Made by a program: the position numbers and the translations under genes. From the NCBI RefSeq assembly GCF_900108025.1, contig NZ_FNUS01000007.1, positions 124,001 through 188,000 on the forward strand: DNA of 64,000 bases, in the 5' to 3' direction. The DNA comes from Halpernia humi (GTDB taxonomy: Bacteria; Bacteroidota; Bacteroidia; Flavobacteriales; Weeksellaceae). Positions 7,791 through 15,111 of this stretch are shown one piece after another (within the stretch, counting starts at the first letter, position 1; each line of letters begins with the position of its first letter). The notes below the pieces were generated by a model. It was given only the letters and a program-made list of their open reading frames with translations. It searched no databases and had not been told where the DNA came from.

Positions 7791-8752
7791 TAAAAACGGT
7801 CGGAATTATTGGCGCAAATGGTTACACAGGAAGCGAACTGATAAGAATTTTAAGTTTTCACCCAAATGTAGAACTACAATTTTTGTACAGCCGTTCAAAT
7901 TCTGGTGTAAAAATTTCTGAAATTTATCCGGATTTGGTTTCCGTTTGTGACATGACTTTAACAAACAAAATTGAAGAAGTAGATATTTTATTTTTGTGTT
8001 TGCCACATCAAGAAAGTAAAAATTTTCTCGCTGAAAACTCAATAAAAGAGAATGTTTTAATCATTGATTTAGGAAATGATTTCCGTTTAGAAAATATTTT
8101 TGAAAATAGAAATTTTGTTTATGGTTTGCCGGAAATTAATAAAAATGAAATAAAAACCGCTAAAAGCATTGCAAATCCGGGTTGTTTTGCCACAGCAATT
8201 CAGTTGGCGATTTTGCCTTTAACAAAATTAAATTTACTTGAAGACATTTACACTACAGGAATCACGGGTTCCACTGGCGCTGGACAATCGCTGCAAGCAA
8301 CCACACATTTTACTTGGCGAAATGATAATATTTCTGCTTACAAAACCCTCACGCACCAACATGTTGATGAAATTTTAAAAACTTTAAATCAGTTTAATGA
8401 AAAAGAAATTAACCTGCATTTTGTGCCGTGGCGCGGCGATTTTGTTCGTGGAATTTTCACAAGTTCAACCTTAAAATGTGACTTGAAACTGGAAGAAATT
8501 CAGAAAATTTATCAGGATTTTTATAAAGATGCTGCTTTCGTAAGCATTTCAGAAAAACCAATCGACATGAAACAAGTCGTGAACACCAACAAATGCGCAA
8601 TTCATATAGAAAAAAACAAGGAAATGATCGTCATTCATTCCGCGATTGATAATTTATTAAAAGGCGCATCCGGACAAGCCGTACAAAATATGAATATTGC
8701 CGAAAATTGGGACGAAAATTTAGGTTTAAACCTAAAAGCAATCGCATTTTAA
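7787..8752 (+). CDS. argC: N-acyl-gamma-glutamyl-phosphate reductase
   Basis: NADPH-dependent reduction of N-acylglutamyl phosphate to the semialdehyde. The 321-residue protein has the Rossmann start VGIIGANGYTGSELIRIL (residues 4-21), the catalytic cysteine in NPGCFATAIQLA (around 129) and a C-terminal GASGQAVQNMNI motif, all standard for ArgC. The start overlaps the argG stop in an ATGA arrangement. If the operon uses succinylated intermediates, the substrate is the N-succinyl analogue; the sequence alone does not separate the two. A 36-nt spacer made largely of heptanucleotide repeats separates it from argD. Confidence 0.95.
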   Translation: MIKTVGIIGANGYTGSELIRILSFHPNVELQFLYSRSNSGVKISEIYPDLVSVCDMTLTNKIEEVDILFLCLPHQESKNFLAENSIKENVLIIDLGNDFRLENIFENRNFVYGLPEINKNEIKTAKSIANPGCFATAIQLAILPLTKLNLLEDIYTTGITGSTGAGQSLQATTHFTWRNDNISAYKTLTHQHVDEILKTLNQFNEKEINLHFVPWRGDFVRGIFTSSTLKCDLKLEEIQKIYQDFYKDAAFVSISEKPIDMKQVVNTNKCAIHIEKNKEMIVIHSAIDNLLKGASGQAVQNMNIAENWDENLGLNLKAIAF

Positions 8753-8757
8753 AAACC

Positions 8758-8785
8758 ATCAACTATCAACCGACAACTATCAACT
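8758..8785 (+). repeat. heptanucleotide tandem array between argC and argD
   Basis: Four 7-nt units in register: ATCAACT, ATCAACC, GACAACT, ATCAACT. They fill nearly all of the 36-nt argC-argD spacer and end just before the argD start codon. The array is A/C-rich on the coding strand and cannot form a hairpin by itself. Confidence 0.75.
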
Positions 8786-8788
8786 AAC

Positions 8789-9928
8789 ATGAATTTATTC
8801 AACGTTTATCCATTATTTAATATTAATCCTGTAAAAGCGGAAGGTTCTTTTCTGTGGGACGAAAATAGCAAAAAATACCTTGATTTTTATGGTGGACACG
8901 CTGTGATTTCCATTGGGCACAATCATCCGTATTATCAAACTAAATTAAAAGAACAGTTAGAAAAAATTTCTTTTTATTCAAATTCTGTTCAAAACCATTT
9001 GCAGACGGAATTAGCAGAAAAATTGGGTGAAATTTCTGGCTACGAAGATTATTCTCTTTTCCTTTGCAATTCTGGCGCAGAAGCCACAGAAAACGCTTTA
9101 AAATTAGCCTCTTTTCATAATGGAAAAAAGAAAGTTGTTTATTTTTCCGGCTCATTTCACGGACGAACTTCTGCCGCAGTTTCGGTGACAGATAATCCTA
9201 AAATTGTTGCACCAGTTAATTTTTCTGAACGGTTTATAAAATGTGAATGGAATAATATCAATCAATTAAATCAAATTTTTCAAGACCATAAAAATGAAAT
9301 TTCCGCAGTAATTATAGAAGGAATTCAGGGTGTTGGTGGCATTATTTTGCCTTCGGAAGAACTGATTTTTTCGTTAAAAAAACTTTGTGCTGAAAACGAA
9401 GTGATTTTAATTATGGATGAAGTTCAGTCTGGTTACGGACGAACTGGTAATTTTTTCGCACATCAGGAATTTGATATTCAACCCGATTTAATTACAATCG
9501 CTAAAGGCATGGGAAATGGTTTTCCGATTGGTGGCATTTTAATTAGCCCGAAATTTAAAGCCAGCAACGGTTTATTGGGAACCACTTTTGGCGGAAATCA
9601 TTTGGCTTGCGCGGCGGGAATTGCAGTTTTAGATGTCATTAAAAATGAAAATTTAATTGATAATGCAGAGAAAATTGGAAGTTATATTGAAAATAAAATC
9701 AAAGGTTTTCCAAACATTAAAGAAATCAGGCGGCGCGGTTTAATGATTGGGATTGAGTTAGATGAACCTTGCGCAGAAATCCGTAAGAAAATCTTAAATG
9801 AACATCATGTTTTCACGGGAAATTCTAGCAATCCAAATGTTTTGAGACTTCTTCCCGCATTGAATATTACAGAAAAAGAAGCCGATTTATTTATCAACGC
9901 TTTAGAATCTGTACTTCAAAATCACTAA
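8789..9928 (+). CDS. argD: N-acylornithine aminotransferase
   Basis: PLP-dependent class III aminotransferase that turns the N-acylglutamate semialdehyde into N-acylornithine. It is 379 residues long. Visible motifs are the phosphate-binding NSGAEATENALKLA (about 92-105), SFHGRTSAAVSVT, the PLP-ring aspartate in IMDEVQSGYGRTG, and the Schiff-base lysine in TIAKGMGNGFPIGG (around 240). Members of this family also act on succinyldiaminopimelate and N-succinylornithine, so it fits either version of the pathway. The start is preceded by the heptanucleotide array rather than a recognisable ribosome-binding site. Confidence 0.93.
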   Translation: MNLFNVYPLFNINPVKAEGSFLWDENSKKYLDFYGGHAVISIGHNHPYYQTKLKEQLEKISFYSNSVQNHLQTELAEKLGEISGYEDYSLFLCNSGAEATENALKLASFHNGKKKVVYFSGSFHGRTSAAVSVTDNPKIVAPVNFSERFIKCEWNNINQLNQIFQDHKNEISAVIIEGIQGVGGIILPSEELIFSLKKLCAENEVILIMDEVQSGYGRTGNFFAHQEFDIQPDLITIAKGMGNGFPIGGILISPKFKASNGLLGTTFGGNHLACAAGIAVLDVIKNENLIDNAEKIGSYIENKIKGFPNIKEIRRRGLMIGIELDEPCAEIRKKILNEHHVFTGNSSNPNVLRLLPALNITEKEADLFINALESVLQNH

Positions 9929-9977
9929 GTTTTTAAAACTTTATCAATGCCCAAAAGGCAAATTTTAATTAAATAAA

Positions 9978-10937
9978 ATGCAAAATTTCACTTCCGTAGA
10001 AGATATTAATGATCTTCAATCCATTATAAAAGAGGCGCTTAAGATTAAAGAAAATCCTTTGGCAGAGCCAGATAAAGGAAAAGGAAAAACAATTGGACTT
10101 GTTTTTCTAAATTCGAGTTTACGAACAAGATTGAGCAGCCAAATTGCCGCACAAAATTTAGGTTTAAATGTTTTGACCTTAAATGCCGCGCAGGAAGCCT
10201 GGAATCTCGAATTTTCTGATGGCGCGATCATGAACGGCGACACCGTTGAACACATAAAAGACGCCATCGAAGTGCTTAACCAATACTGTGATATCATTGC
10301 AGTACGTTGTTTTGCGGGCATGAAAAACAAAGAAGATGATGTGAATGAAAGTATTTTGTCGCAATTTTTAAAACATGCAAAAGTCCCGGTTATTTCCTTA
10401 GAATCTGCCACAAGACATCCTTTGCAAAGCCTTGCAGATTGCATTACGATTACTGAAAACTGGAAAGAAGACCGCAAACCAAAAGTAGTTTTAACTTGGG
10501 CGCCACACATAAAACCCATCGCGCAAGCCGTTGGAAATTCTTTTGCAGAATGGATGCAAGAAATGGATGTTGATTTTGTGATTACAAATCCGGAAGGTTA
10601 TGATTTGGATCCAAAATTTGTGAAAAACTCTACTGTCATTCACAATCAAAATGAAGCGTTAAAAGATGCAGATTTTATTTATGTAAAAAACTGGTCTTCA
10701 TTTGAAAATTACGCTCAAATGCCTGAGGTAAAAGAAAACTGGATGTTAACAAATGAAAAATTAAAATTAACGAATAACGCAAAAGTAATGCATTGTTTGC
10801 CTGTTCGTAGAAATGTAGAATTGAGCGATGAAGTAATGGATAGTGAAAATTCTATTATTTATCAGCAGGCGAAAAACAGAATTTTTTCGGCACAAACAGT
10901 TTTTAGTGAAATTTTAGATGAAATTTCTAAAAGATGA
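9978..10937 (+). CDS. argF': N-acylornithine transcarbamylase, predicted N-succinylornithine type
   Basis: Transfers a carbamoyl group from carbamoyl phosphate to an N-acylornithine, so citrulline is made in acylated form. The 319-residue protein has the phosphate loop SSLRTR (residues 46-51), HPLQSLADC, and HCLPVRRN near the C-terminus. Position 90 in the loop MNGDTVEHI is valine. In the recalled Bacteroides SOTCase sequence the residue at that site is Pro90, and in the Xanthomonas AOTCase the equivalent is Glu92. Replacement of that glutamate by Pro, Ser, Ala or Val is reported to switch specificity to N-succinylornithine, so I predict a succinylornithine enzyme. The last 4 nt overlap the argB start. 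Confidence 0.9.
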   Translation: MQNFTSVEDINDLQSIIKEALKIKENPLAEPDKGKGKTIGLVFLNSSLRTRLSSQIAAQNLGLNVLTLNAAQEAWNLEFSDGAIMNGDTVEHIKDAIEVLNQYCDIIAVRCFAGMKNKEDDVNESILSQFLKHAKVPVISLESATRHPLQSLADCITITENWKEDRKPKVVLTWAPHIKPIAQAVGNSFAEWMQEMDVDFVITNPEGYDLDPKFVKNSTVIHNQNEALKDADFIYVKNWSSFENYAQMPEVKENWMLTNEKLKLTNNAKVMHCLPVRRNVELSDEVMDSENSIIYQQAKNRIFSAQTVFSEILDEISKR

Positions 10938-11740
10938 AATTAATGGAAAAACAGAAATTATACGTCATTAAAATTGGCGGTTCTTTAATCGACAACGAAG
11001 GAAAATTAAACGAATTTTTAGAAAAATTCGCATCTATAAAAGCACCAAAAATTTTAGTTCACGGCGGCGGAAAATTGGCTTCAAATTTAGCAACGAAACT
11101 CAATATTTCTCAGCAAATGGTCGAAGGCAGAAGAGTGACTGACAAAGAAACGCTGGATATTGTTACCATGGTTTACGCCGGAAAAATAAATAAAAATATT
11201 GTGGCGCAACTACAAAATTTTGATTGCAACGCCATCGGATTTTCTGGCGCAGACGGCAATTTAATAAAATCAAAAAAACGTACAAATTCTGAAATTGACT
11301 TTGGTTTTGTAGGCGATGTTGAAAAAGAAAGTGTAAATCAAAATTTATTAAAAGAATTATTAAACCTTAATTTAGTTCCTGTTTTTTCGGCAATAACACA
11401 CGATAAAAAAGGCAATTTATTTAACACCAATGCAGATTCTGTCGCGTCCGTTTTGGCGCAGGCTCTATCTCAAAATTTTGAGGTCGAACTACTCTACTGT
11501 TTTGATAAAAATGGAATTTTAGACGATATAAATAATCCCGATTCTCTTATCAAAACTTTAAATAAAATAGAATATTTAGAATTATTATCTGCTAAAAAAT
11601 TAAATGAAGGCATTTTGCCGAAACTTAAAAATGCTTTTTTAGCCGTAGAAAATAACGTTAAAAAAGTGGTTTTAATCAACGAAACCAAATTAGTAAACCA
11701 AATAAACCACCAAAATGAAGGAACAGAAATTTACTTATAA
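10934..11740 (+). CDS. argB: N-acylglutamate kinase
   Basis: Phosphorylates the gamma-carboxyl of N-acylglutamate. The 268-residue amino-acid-kinase fold shows VIKIGGSLID (about 10-19), the glycine loop LVHGGGKLASNL (about 41-52), EGRRVTD for the substrate carboxylate, and FNTNADSVASVLAQAL for ATP. The ATG at 10934 overlaps the argF' stop (ATGA) and is preferred for coupling; a second in-frame ATG lies 9 nt further on. The 3' end overlaps argE by 26 nt. The substrate may be N-succinylglutamate if the argF' prediction holds. Confidence 0.93.
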   Translation: MKLMEKQKLYVIKIGGSLIDNEGKLNEFLEKFASIKAPKILVHGGGKLASNLATKLNISQQMVEGRRVTDKETLDIVTMVYAGKINKNIVAQLQNFDCNAIGFSGADGNLIKSKKRTNSEIDFGFVGDVEKESVNQNLLKELLNLNLVPVFSAITHDKKGNLFNTNADSVASVLAQALSQNFEVELLYCFDKNGILDDINNPDSLIKTLNKIEYLELLSAKKLNEGILPKLKNAFLAVENNVKKVVLINETKLVNQINHQNEGTEIYL

Positions 11741-12797
11741 TTCGGAAGAATTACTAAAAAACGCGACTGATTTATTAAAAAAACTCATCGCCACACCTTC
11801 TTTAAGCAAAGATGAATATGATGCGTCTTTGGTTATTGAAGGCTATTTTCAGCACAGAGATATTCCTACAAACAGACTGAAAAATAATATTTGGGCGACT
11901 AATAAATACTTTGATGAAAGTAAACCTTCAATTGTTTTAAACACGCACCACGACACGGTAAAACCAAACAAAGCCTACACTTTAGATCCGTTTTTTCCTC
12001 TTGAAAAAGACGGTAAAATTTTTGGCTTGGGAAGCAACGATGCAGGCGCTTCTTTGGTGACGATGGTTCAGGCTTTTCGGTATTTCTATGAAGCAGAAAA
12101 TTTATCTCATAACTTAATTATTGCACTAACTGCCGAAGAAGAAATCTCTGGAAATGACGGAATCGACCTGCTTTTCCCTCAACTTCCAAATGTGGAACTC
12201 GTAATTGTGGGCGAACCGACGCAGATGAATTTAGCGATTGCAGAAAAAGGACTTTTGGTAATCGACGGCGAAATGCAGGGAACGCCTTCTCACGCCGCGC
12301 ACCCAAACGATAATAATTCTATTGTGAAATGCATGGCAGATTTGCAGCATATTTTAAATTTTAAATTTCCCAAAATATCGCCTTATTTGGGTGAAGTGAA
12401 AGTCACACTTTCCATGATTAATGCAGGAACGCAGCATAATGTGGTGCCGGAAAAATGCAACTTTACTTTAGACGTACGTGTAACCGATGAATACAGCAAT
12501 CAGGAAGTTTTTGAAATTATCCAATCTGAAATGAAATCTAAAATATCGGCGAGATCTTTAAGATTAAATTCCTCTAAAATTGATGAAAATCACCCAATTG
12601 TGAAAGCAGGTTTAGAAATCGGAAGAACAACTTACGGCTCGCCAACGTCCTCAGATCAAGCGATAATTCCCTGTACTTCTATAAAAATTGGTCCGGGCGA
12701 CAGCACAAGGTCTCACACTGCAGATGAATATATTTACATCGATGAAATAAAAGAAGGCATCGAAATTTATACTAAAATTTTAGAAAAAATATTGTAA
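11715..12797 (+). CDS. argE: M20-family deacylase, N-acylcitrulline/N-acylornithine hydrolase
   Basis: A 360-residue M20 metallopeptidase-type deacylase. The metal ligands are visible: THHDTVKP (about 76-83), GSNDAGASL, the catalytic TAEEEISG and the GEPT stretch. A dimerisation-type lid domain sits in the middle (GTPSHAAHPNDNNS). In operons with an ArgF'-type enzyme, carbamoylation precedes deacylation, so its substrate should be N-acetyl- or N-succinylcitrulline, releasing citrulline for ArgG. The start lies inside argB (26-nt overlap). DapE-like enzymes are close relatives, which agrees with a succinylated substrate, but similarity alone does not prove it. Confidence 0.9.
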   Translation: MKEQKFTYNSEELLKNATDLLKKLIATPSLSKDEYDASLVIEGYFQHRDIPTNRLKNNIWATNKYFDESKPSIVLNTHHDTVKPNKAYTLDPFFPLEKDGKIFGLGSNDAGASLVTMVQAFRYFYEAENLSHNLIIALTAEEEISGNDGIDLLFPQLPNVELVIVGEPTQMNLAIAEKGLLVIDGEMQGTPSHAAHPNDNNSIVKCMADLQHILNFKFPKISPYLGEVKVTLSMINAGTQHNVVPEKCNFTLDVRVTDEYSNQEVFEIIQSEMKSKISARSLRLNSSKIDENHPIVKAGLEIGRTTYGSPTSSDQAIIPCTSIKIGPGDSTRSHTADEYIYIDEIKEGIEIYTKILEKIL

Positions 12798-12805
12798 AAA
12801 ATCAC

Positions 12806-12868
12806 TCTAAATTTTAGCAAAATTACACCCTTTAGGGTTGGGGAAAATAATTTTGATAAAATTTTAGA
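12806..12868. repeat. imperfect palindromic repeat between argE and argH
   Basis: TCTAAATTTTAGCAAAATTA (12806-12825) is the near-perfect reverse complement of 12848-12868, with one substitution and one inserted T. Between the arms lies CACCCTTTAGGGTTGGGG, itself a small hairpin around CCTTTAGG. It could form a hairpin in the arg transcript and lower argH expression. It fills most of the 110-nt argE-argH gap. Confidence 0.6.
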
Positions 12869-12907
12869 ATACAAAACCATTTTTAGGATTTTTAAAATAA
12901 AAAAATA

Positions 12908-14212
12908 ATGAAAAAAATTTGGCAAAAAGATAAAACATTAACCAACCAACTGGTCAATAAATTTACCGTTGGTAAAGATCTGGATTTCGACGATCGATTG
13001 GCAAAATACGACGTGATCGGGTCTTTGGCACATTGTAAAATGTTAGCAGAAGTTGGTTTAATTTCAGCGGAAGAATCGCAGGAACTTCAATCTGTTCTAA
13101 ACGAAATTTTAAAAGAAATCGAAAATAATTCTTTTAAAATAGATCCGGAAGCAGAAGATATTCACTCACAAATTGAGTCTATTTTAATTGAAAAATTAGG
13201 ATCAACCGGAAAAAAAATCCACACGGCGCGATCCAGAAATGATCAGGTTTTATTGAATATTAAATTGTATTTATTAGATGAAATCAGAGAAATTGGTGAA
13301 TTAACAGATGAATTATTTCAAATTTTAATTCAGTTGGCTTCTCAAAACAAAGATCATTTAATGCCCGGTTACACGCATTTTCAAATCGCGATGCCTTCAT
13401 CTTTTGGCTTGTGGTTTAGCGCTTATGCAGAAGCCTTGGTCGATGATTTGGATCTGCTTTTATCGGTGAAAAATATCATCAATAAAAATCCTTTGGGTTC
13501 CGCCGCCGGTTATGGTTCGTCCTTCCCGATTGATAGAAAAAGCACGAGTTATCATCTTAATTTTAAAACCTTAAATTACAATTCCATTTATGCGCAAATG
13601 ACACGCGGGAAATCAGAAAAATTATTGGCGTCGTCAATGTCAGTTTTGGCAGGAACTTTAAGCCGATTTTCGTACGACGTCTGTTTGTATTTAAGTCAAA
13701 ATTTTAATTTTATTAGTTTTCCGAAAGAATTTACCACCGGAAGCAGCATTATGCCGCACAAGAAAAATCCGGATATTTTTGAATTGGTAAGAGCGCGTTG
13801 CAACAGAATTCAGGCTTTGCCGAATGAACTTATTTTGCTCACGAATAACTTGCCGTCTGGTTATCACCGCGATATGCAGTTGAGTAAAGAAATCCTATTT
13901 CCGGCGATTGATTCACTGAAAGAATGTTTAGAAATCTTAATTTACACCTTACCAAATATTGAGATTAAAGAAGGAATTTTAGACGATGAAAAATACAAAT
14001 ATCTCTTCAGCGTAGAAAAAATAAATGAAGAAGTAAAAAACGGAAATTCCTTTCGTGACGCTTACGTAAAAGTGGGAAATGCTATCGAAAATAATGAATT
14101 TGAATATGATGCAAAAGACCTAAATCATACGCATCAAGGAAGTATTGGAAATCTTTGTTTGGAAGAAATCACGCATCATTTTCATAAAATTTCTTCTAAA
14201 CTTTTGGCTTGA
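12908..14212 (+). CDS. argH: argininosuccinate lyase
   Basis: Splits argininosuccinate into arginine and fumarate, the last step of the operon. The 434-residue fumarase/aspartase-fold protein has HTARSRNDQVLLNIKLYL (about 99-116), the catalytic histidine in MPGYTHFQIAMP, and the fumarase signature GSSIMPHKKNPDIFEL (about 278-293), whose mobile serine loop is the catalytic base region. Length is slightly below the 455-460 residues of many family members but all three signatures are intact. It is separated from argE by 110 nt containing a palindromic repeat, so its expression may be partly uncoupled. Confidence 0.95.
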   Translation: MKKIWQKDKTLTNQLVNKFTVGKDLDFDDRLAKYDVIGSLAHCKMLAEVGLISAEESQELQSVLNEILKEIENNSFKIDPEAEDIHSQIESILIEKLGSTGKKIHTARSRNDQVLLNIKLYLLDEIREIGELTDELFQILIQLASQNKDHLMPGYTHFQIAMPSSFGLWFSAYAEALVDDLDLLLSVKNIINKNPLGSAAGYGSSFPIDRKSTSYHLNFKTLNYNSIYAQMTRGKSEKLLASSMSVLAGTLSRFSYDVCLYLSQNFNFISFPKEFTTGSSIMPHKKNPDIFELVRARCNRIQALPNELILLTNNLPSGYHRDMQLSKEILFPAIDSLKECLEILIYTLPNIEIKEGILDDEKYKYLFSVEKINEEVKNGNSFRDAYVKVGNAIENNEFEYDAKDLNHTHQGSIGNLCLEEITHHFHKISSKLLA

Positions 14213-14231
14213 AAAAATATTTGAAAAAGAT

Positions 14232-14369
14232 AAACGCAAAGGCGTAATAAATTGATTTAAAAGCATTTGCCTTTTTAAGGCGCAAAGTATCAACTTCGTT
14301 AAATTGAAAAATCAAAGATTTTTCTTGCGCCTTAAAACATTATATTAAAATAATTGCTCCTTTGCGTTT
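14232..14369. repeat. double-hairpin palindromic repeat, family B, copy 1
   Basis: The ends AAACGCAAAGG (14232-14242) and CCTTTGCGTTT (14359-14369) are perfect inverted repeats. Nested inside are AAGGCGCAA (14277-14285) and TTGCGCCTT. The interior matches, in reverse complement, the element at 63078-63222. It occupies the convergent gap between argH and the Lrp gene, where it could act as a two-way terminator. No coding potential. Confidence 0.8.
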
Positions 14370-14419
14370 AAACTGATTTATTATACTTTTAAAGGTGAAG
14401 TAAATTGCAAAATTTTAGT

Positions 14420-14875
14420 TTAATCTATTTTATATTTCGTGGTTTTTTTCACCTCAGATAATGCAATTAAACTGTGATATTGCCAGATATTTGGCGAGTT
14501 AGATATGACATTAACAGCGAAGTCGTTATAAGAGTTAATGTCCTTTACGATAATTTTCAACATATAATCATATTCCCCAGAAAGACTGATTATTTCTTGC
14601 ACTTCTTCAAACTTCTGCATGTGTTTTTCAAAATCTTCCAAAGTTTTTTGAGATTGCTCTTTCAGTCGGATGTTGCAATAAACAATGATATTTAAACCAA
14701 TTTTTTCTCGGTTAAGAATGGCAACATACTTTTCAATCACATTGTTTTTCTCAAGTTGCTTGATTCTTTCGTACGTGGGTGTAAATGTAAGACCAATTTT
14801 CTCTGCAACGTCCTTCACCGAAATGGTAGAATCTTCCTGTAGCAAACCGAGAATCATTTTGTCTTTGGCATCCAT
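14420..14875 (-). CDS. Lrp/AsnC-family transcriptional regulator
   Basis: A 151-residue protein. The N-terminal winged helix-turn-helix (residues 5-60) includes ISVKDVAEKIGLTFTPTYERIKQLEKNNVI, and the C-terminal RAM effector-binding domain ends in NSPNIWQYHSLIALSEVKKT. It is convergent with the arginine operon and about 120 nt upstream of, and divergent to, the pyr leader promoter. Lrp/AsnC proteins respond to amino acids, so it may sense an amino acid linked to the flanking operons. This link is positional only. Confidence 0.88.
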   Translation of the reverse strand: MDAKDKMILGLLQEDSTISVKDVAEKIGLTFTPTYERIKQLEKNNVIEKYVAILNREKIGLNIIVYCNIRLKEQSQKTLEDFEKHMQKFEEVQEIISLSGEYDYMLKIIVKDINSYNDFAVNVISNSPNIWQYHSLIALSEVKKTTKYKID

Positions 14876-14982
14876 ATTTTGATTTTGAACAAAAATATTA
14901 AAATTTTAATAGAAAGATGCTTCTTCGAAAGGAATAGTTTCATTTAGTTGAAAAAACAATTTTTAGATTTCGAAAAATATTC

Positions 14983-14990
14983 TATCTTTG
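14983..14990 (+). promoter_or_regulatory. -7 box of the pyr operon
   Basis: TATCTTTG matches TANNTTTG exactly. Transcription should start about 5-8 nt downstream, at or just before the ATG at 14997, which leaves a 115-120 nt leader before pyrB. I could not identify a convincing -33 TTG at the usual distance. Confidence 0.65.
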
Positions 14991-14996
14991 TACCCA

Positions 14997-15062
14997 ATGA
15001 AAATAAAATTTCCATTGAACGATTTTAGAAAAGACGGCTTTGCCGTTTCACAATATTTTTAA
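14997..15062 (+). CDS. possible 21-residue leader peptide of the pyr operon
   Basis: An open frame of 21 codons starts with ATG at 14997, reads MKIKFPLNDFRKDGFAVSQY then F, and stops with TAA at 15060-15062, three nt before the terminator-like stem. The arrangement resembles the pyrL leader peptide of enterobacterial pyrBI operons. The predicted transcription start leaves almost no 5' leader, so translation would be leaderless. Whether it is translated is uncertain; the frame could be fortuitous. Confidence 0.4.
   Translation: MKIKFPLNDFRKDGFAVSQYF
15031..15048 (+). promoter_or_regulatory. leader hairpin (pause or anti-antiterminator) of the pyr operon
   Basis: ACGGC (15034-15038) pairs with GCCGT (15042-15046) across a TTT loop, and flanking bases extend the stem. 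The 3' arm GCCGTT (15042-15047) can instead pair with AACGGC at 15077-15082, inside the terminator stem. So this segment can switch between two structures. Confidence 0.55.
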
Positions 15063-15064
15063 TT

Positions 15065-15095
15065 AAACGAAGTCTTAACGGCTTCGTTTTTTTTT
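15065..15095 (+). terminator. attenuator-type intrinsic terminator before pyrB
   Basis: AAACGAAG (15065-15072) pairs with CTTCGTTT (15082-15089). The stem extends by a G-T and a C-G pair around a TTAAC loop, and nine T residues follow (15087-15095). It lies 16 nt upstream of the pyrB start and downstream of the promoter, so it must be bypassed for the operon to be expressed, which is what an attenuator does. Confidence 0.75.
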
Positions 15096-15111
15096 GTTTA
15101 AAATTTAAAAA

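Noticed and set aside
10016-10519. 167-codon minus-strand frame inside argF'
   Set aside because: Fully contained in a well-supported gene on the other strand.
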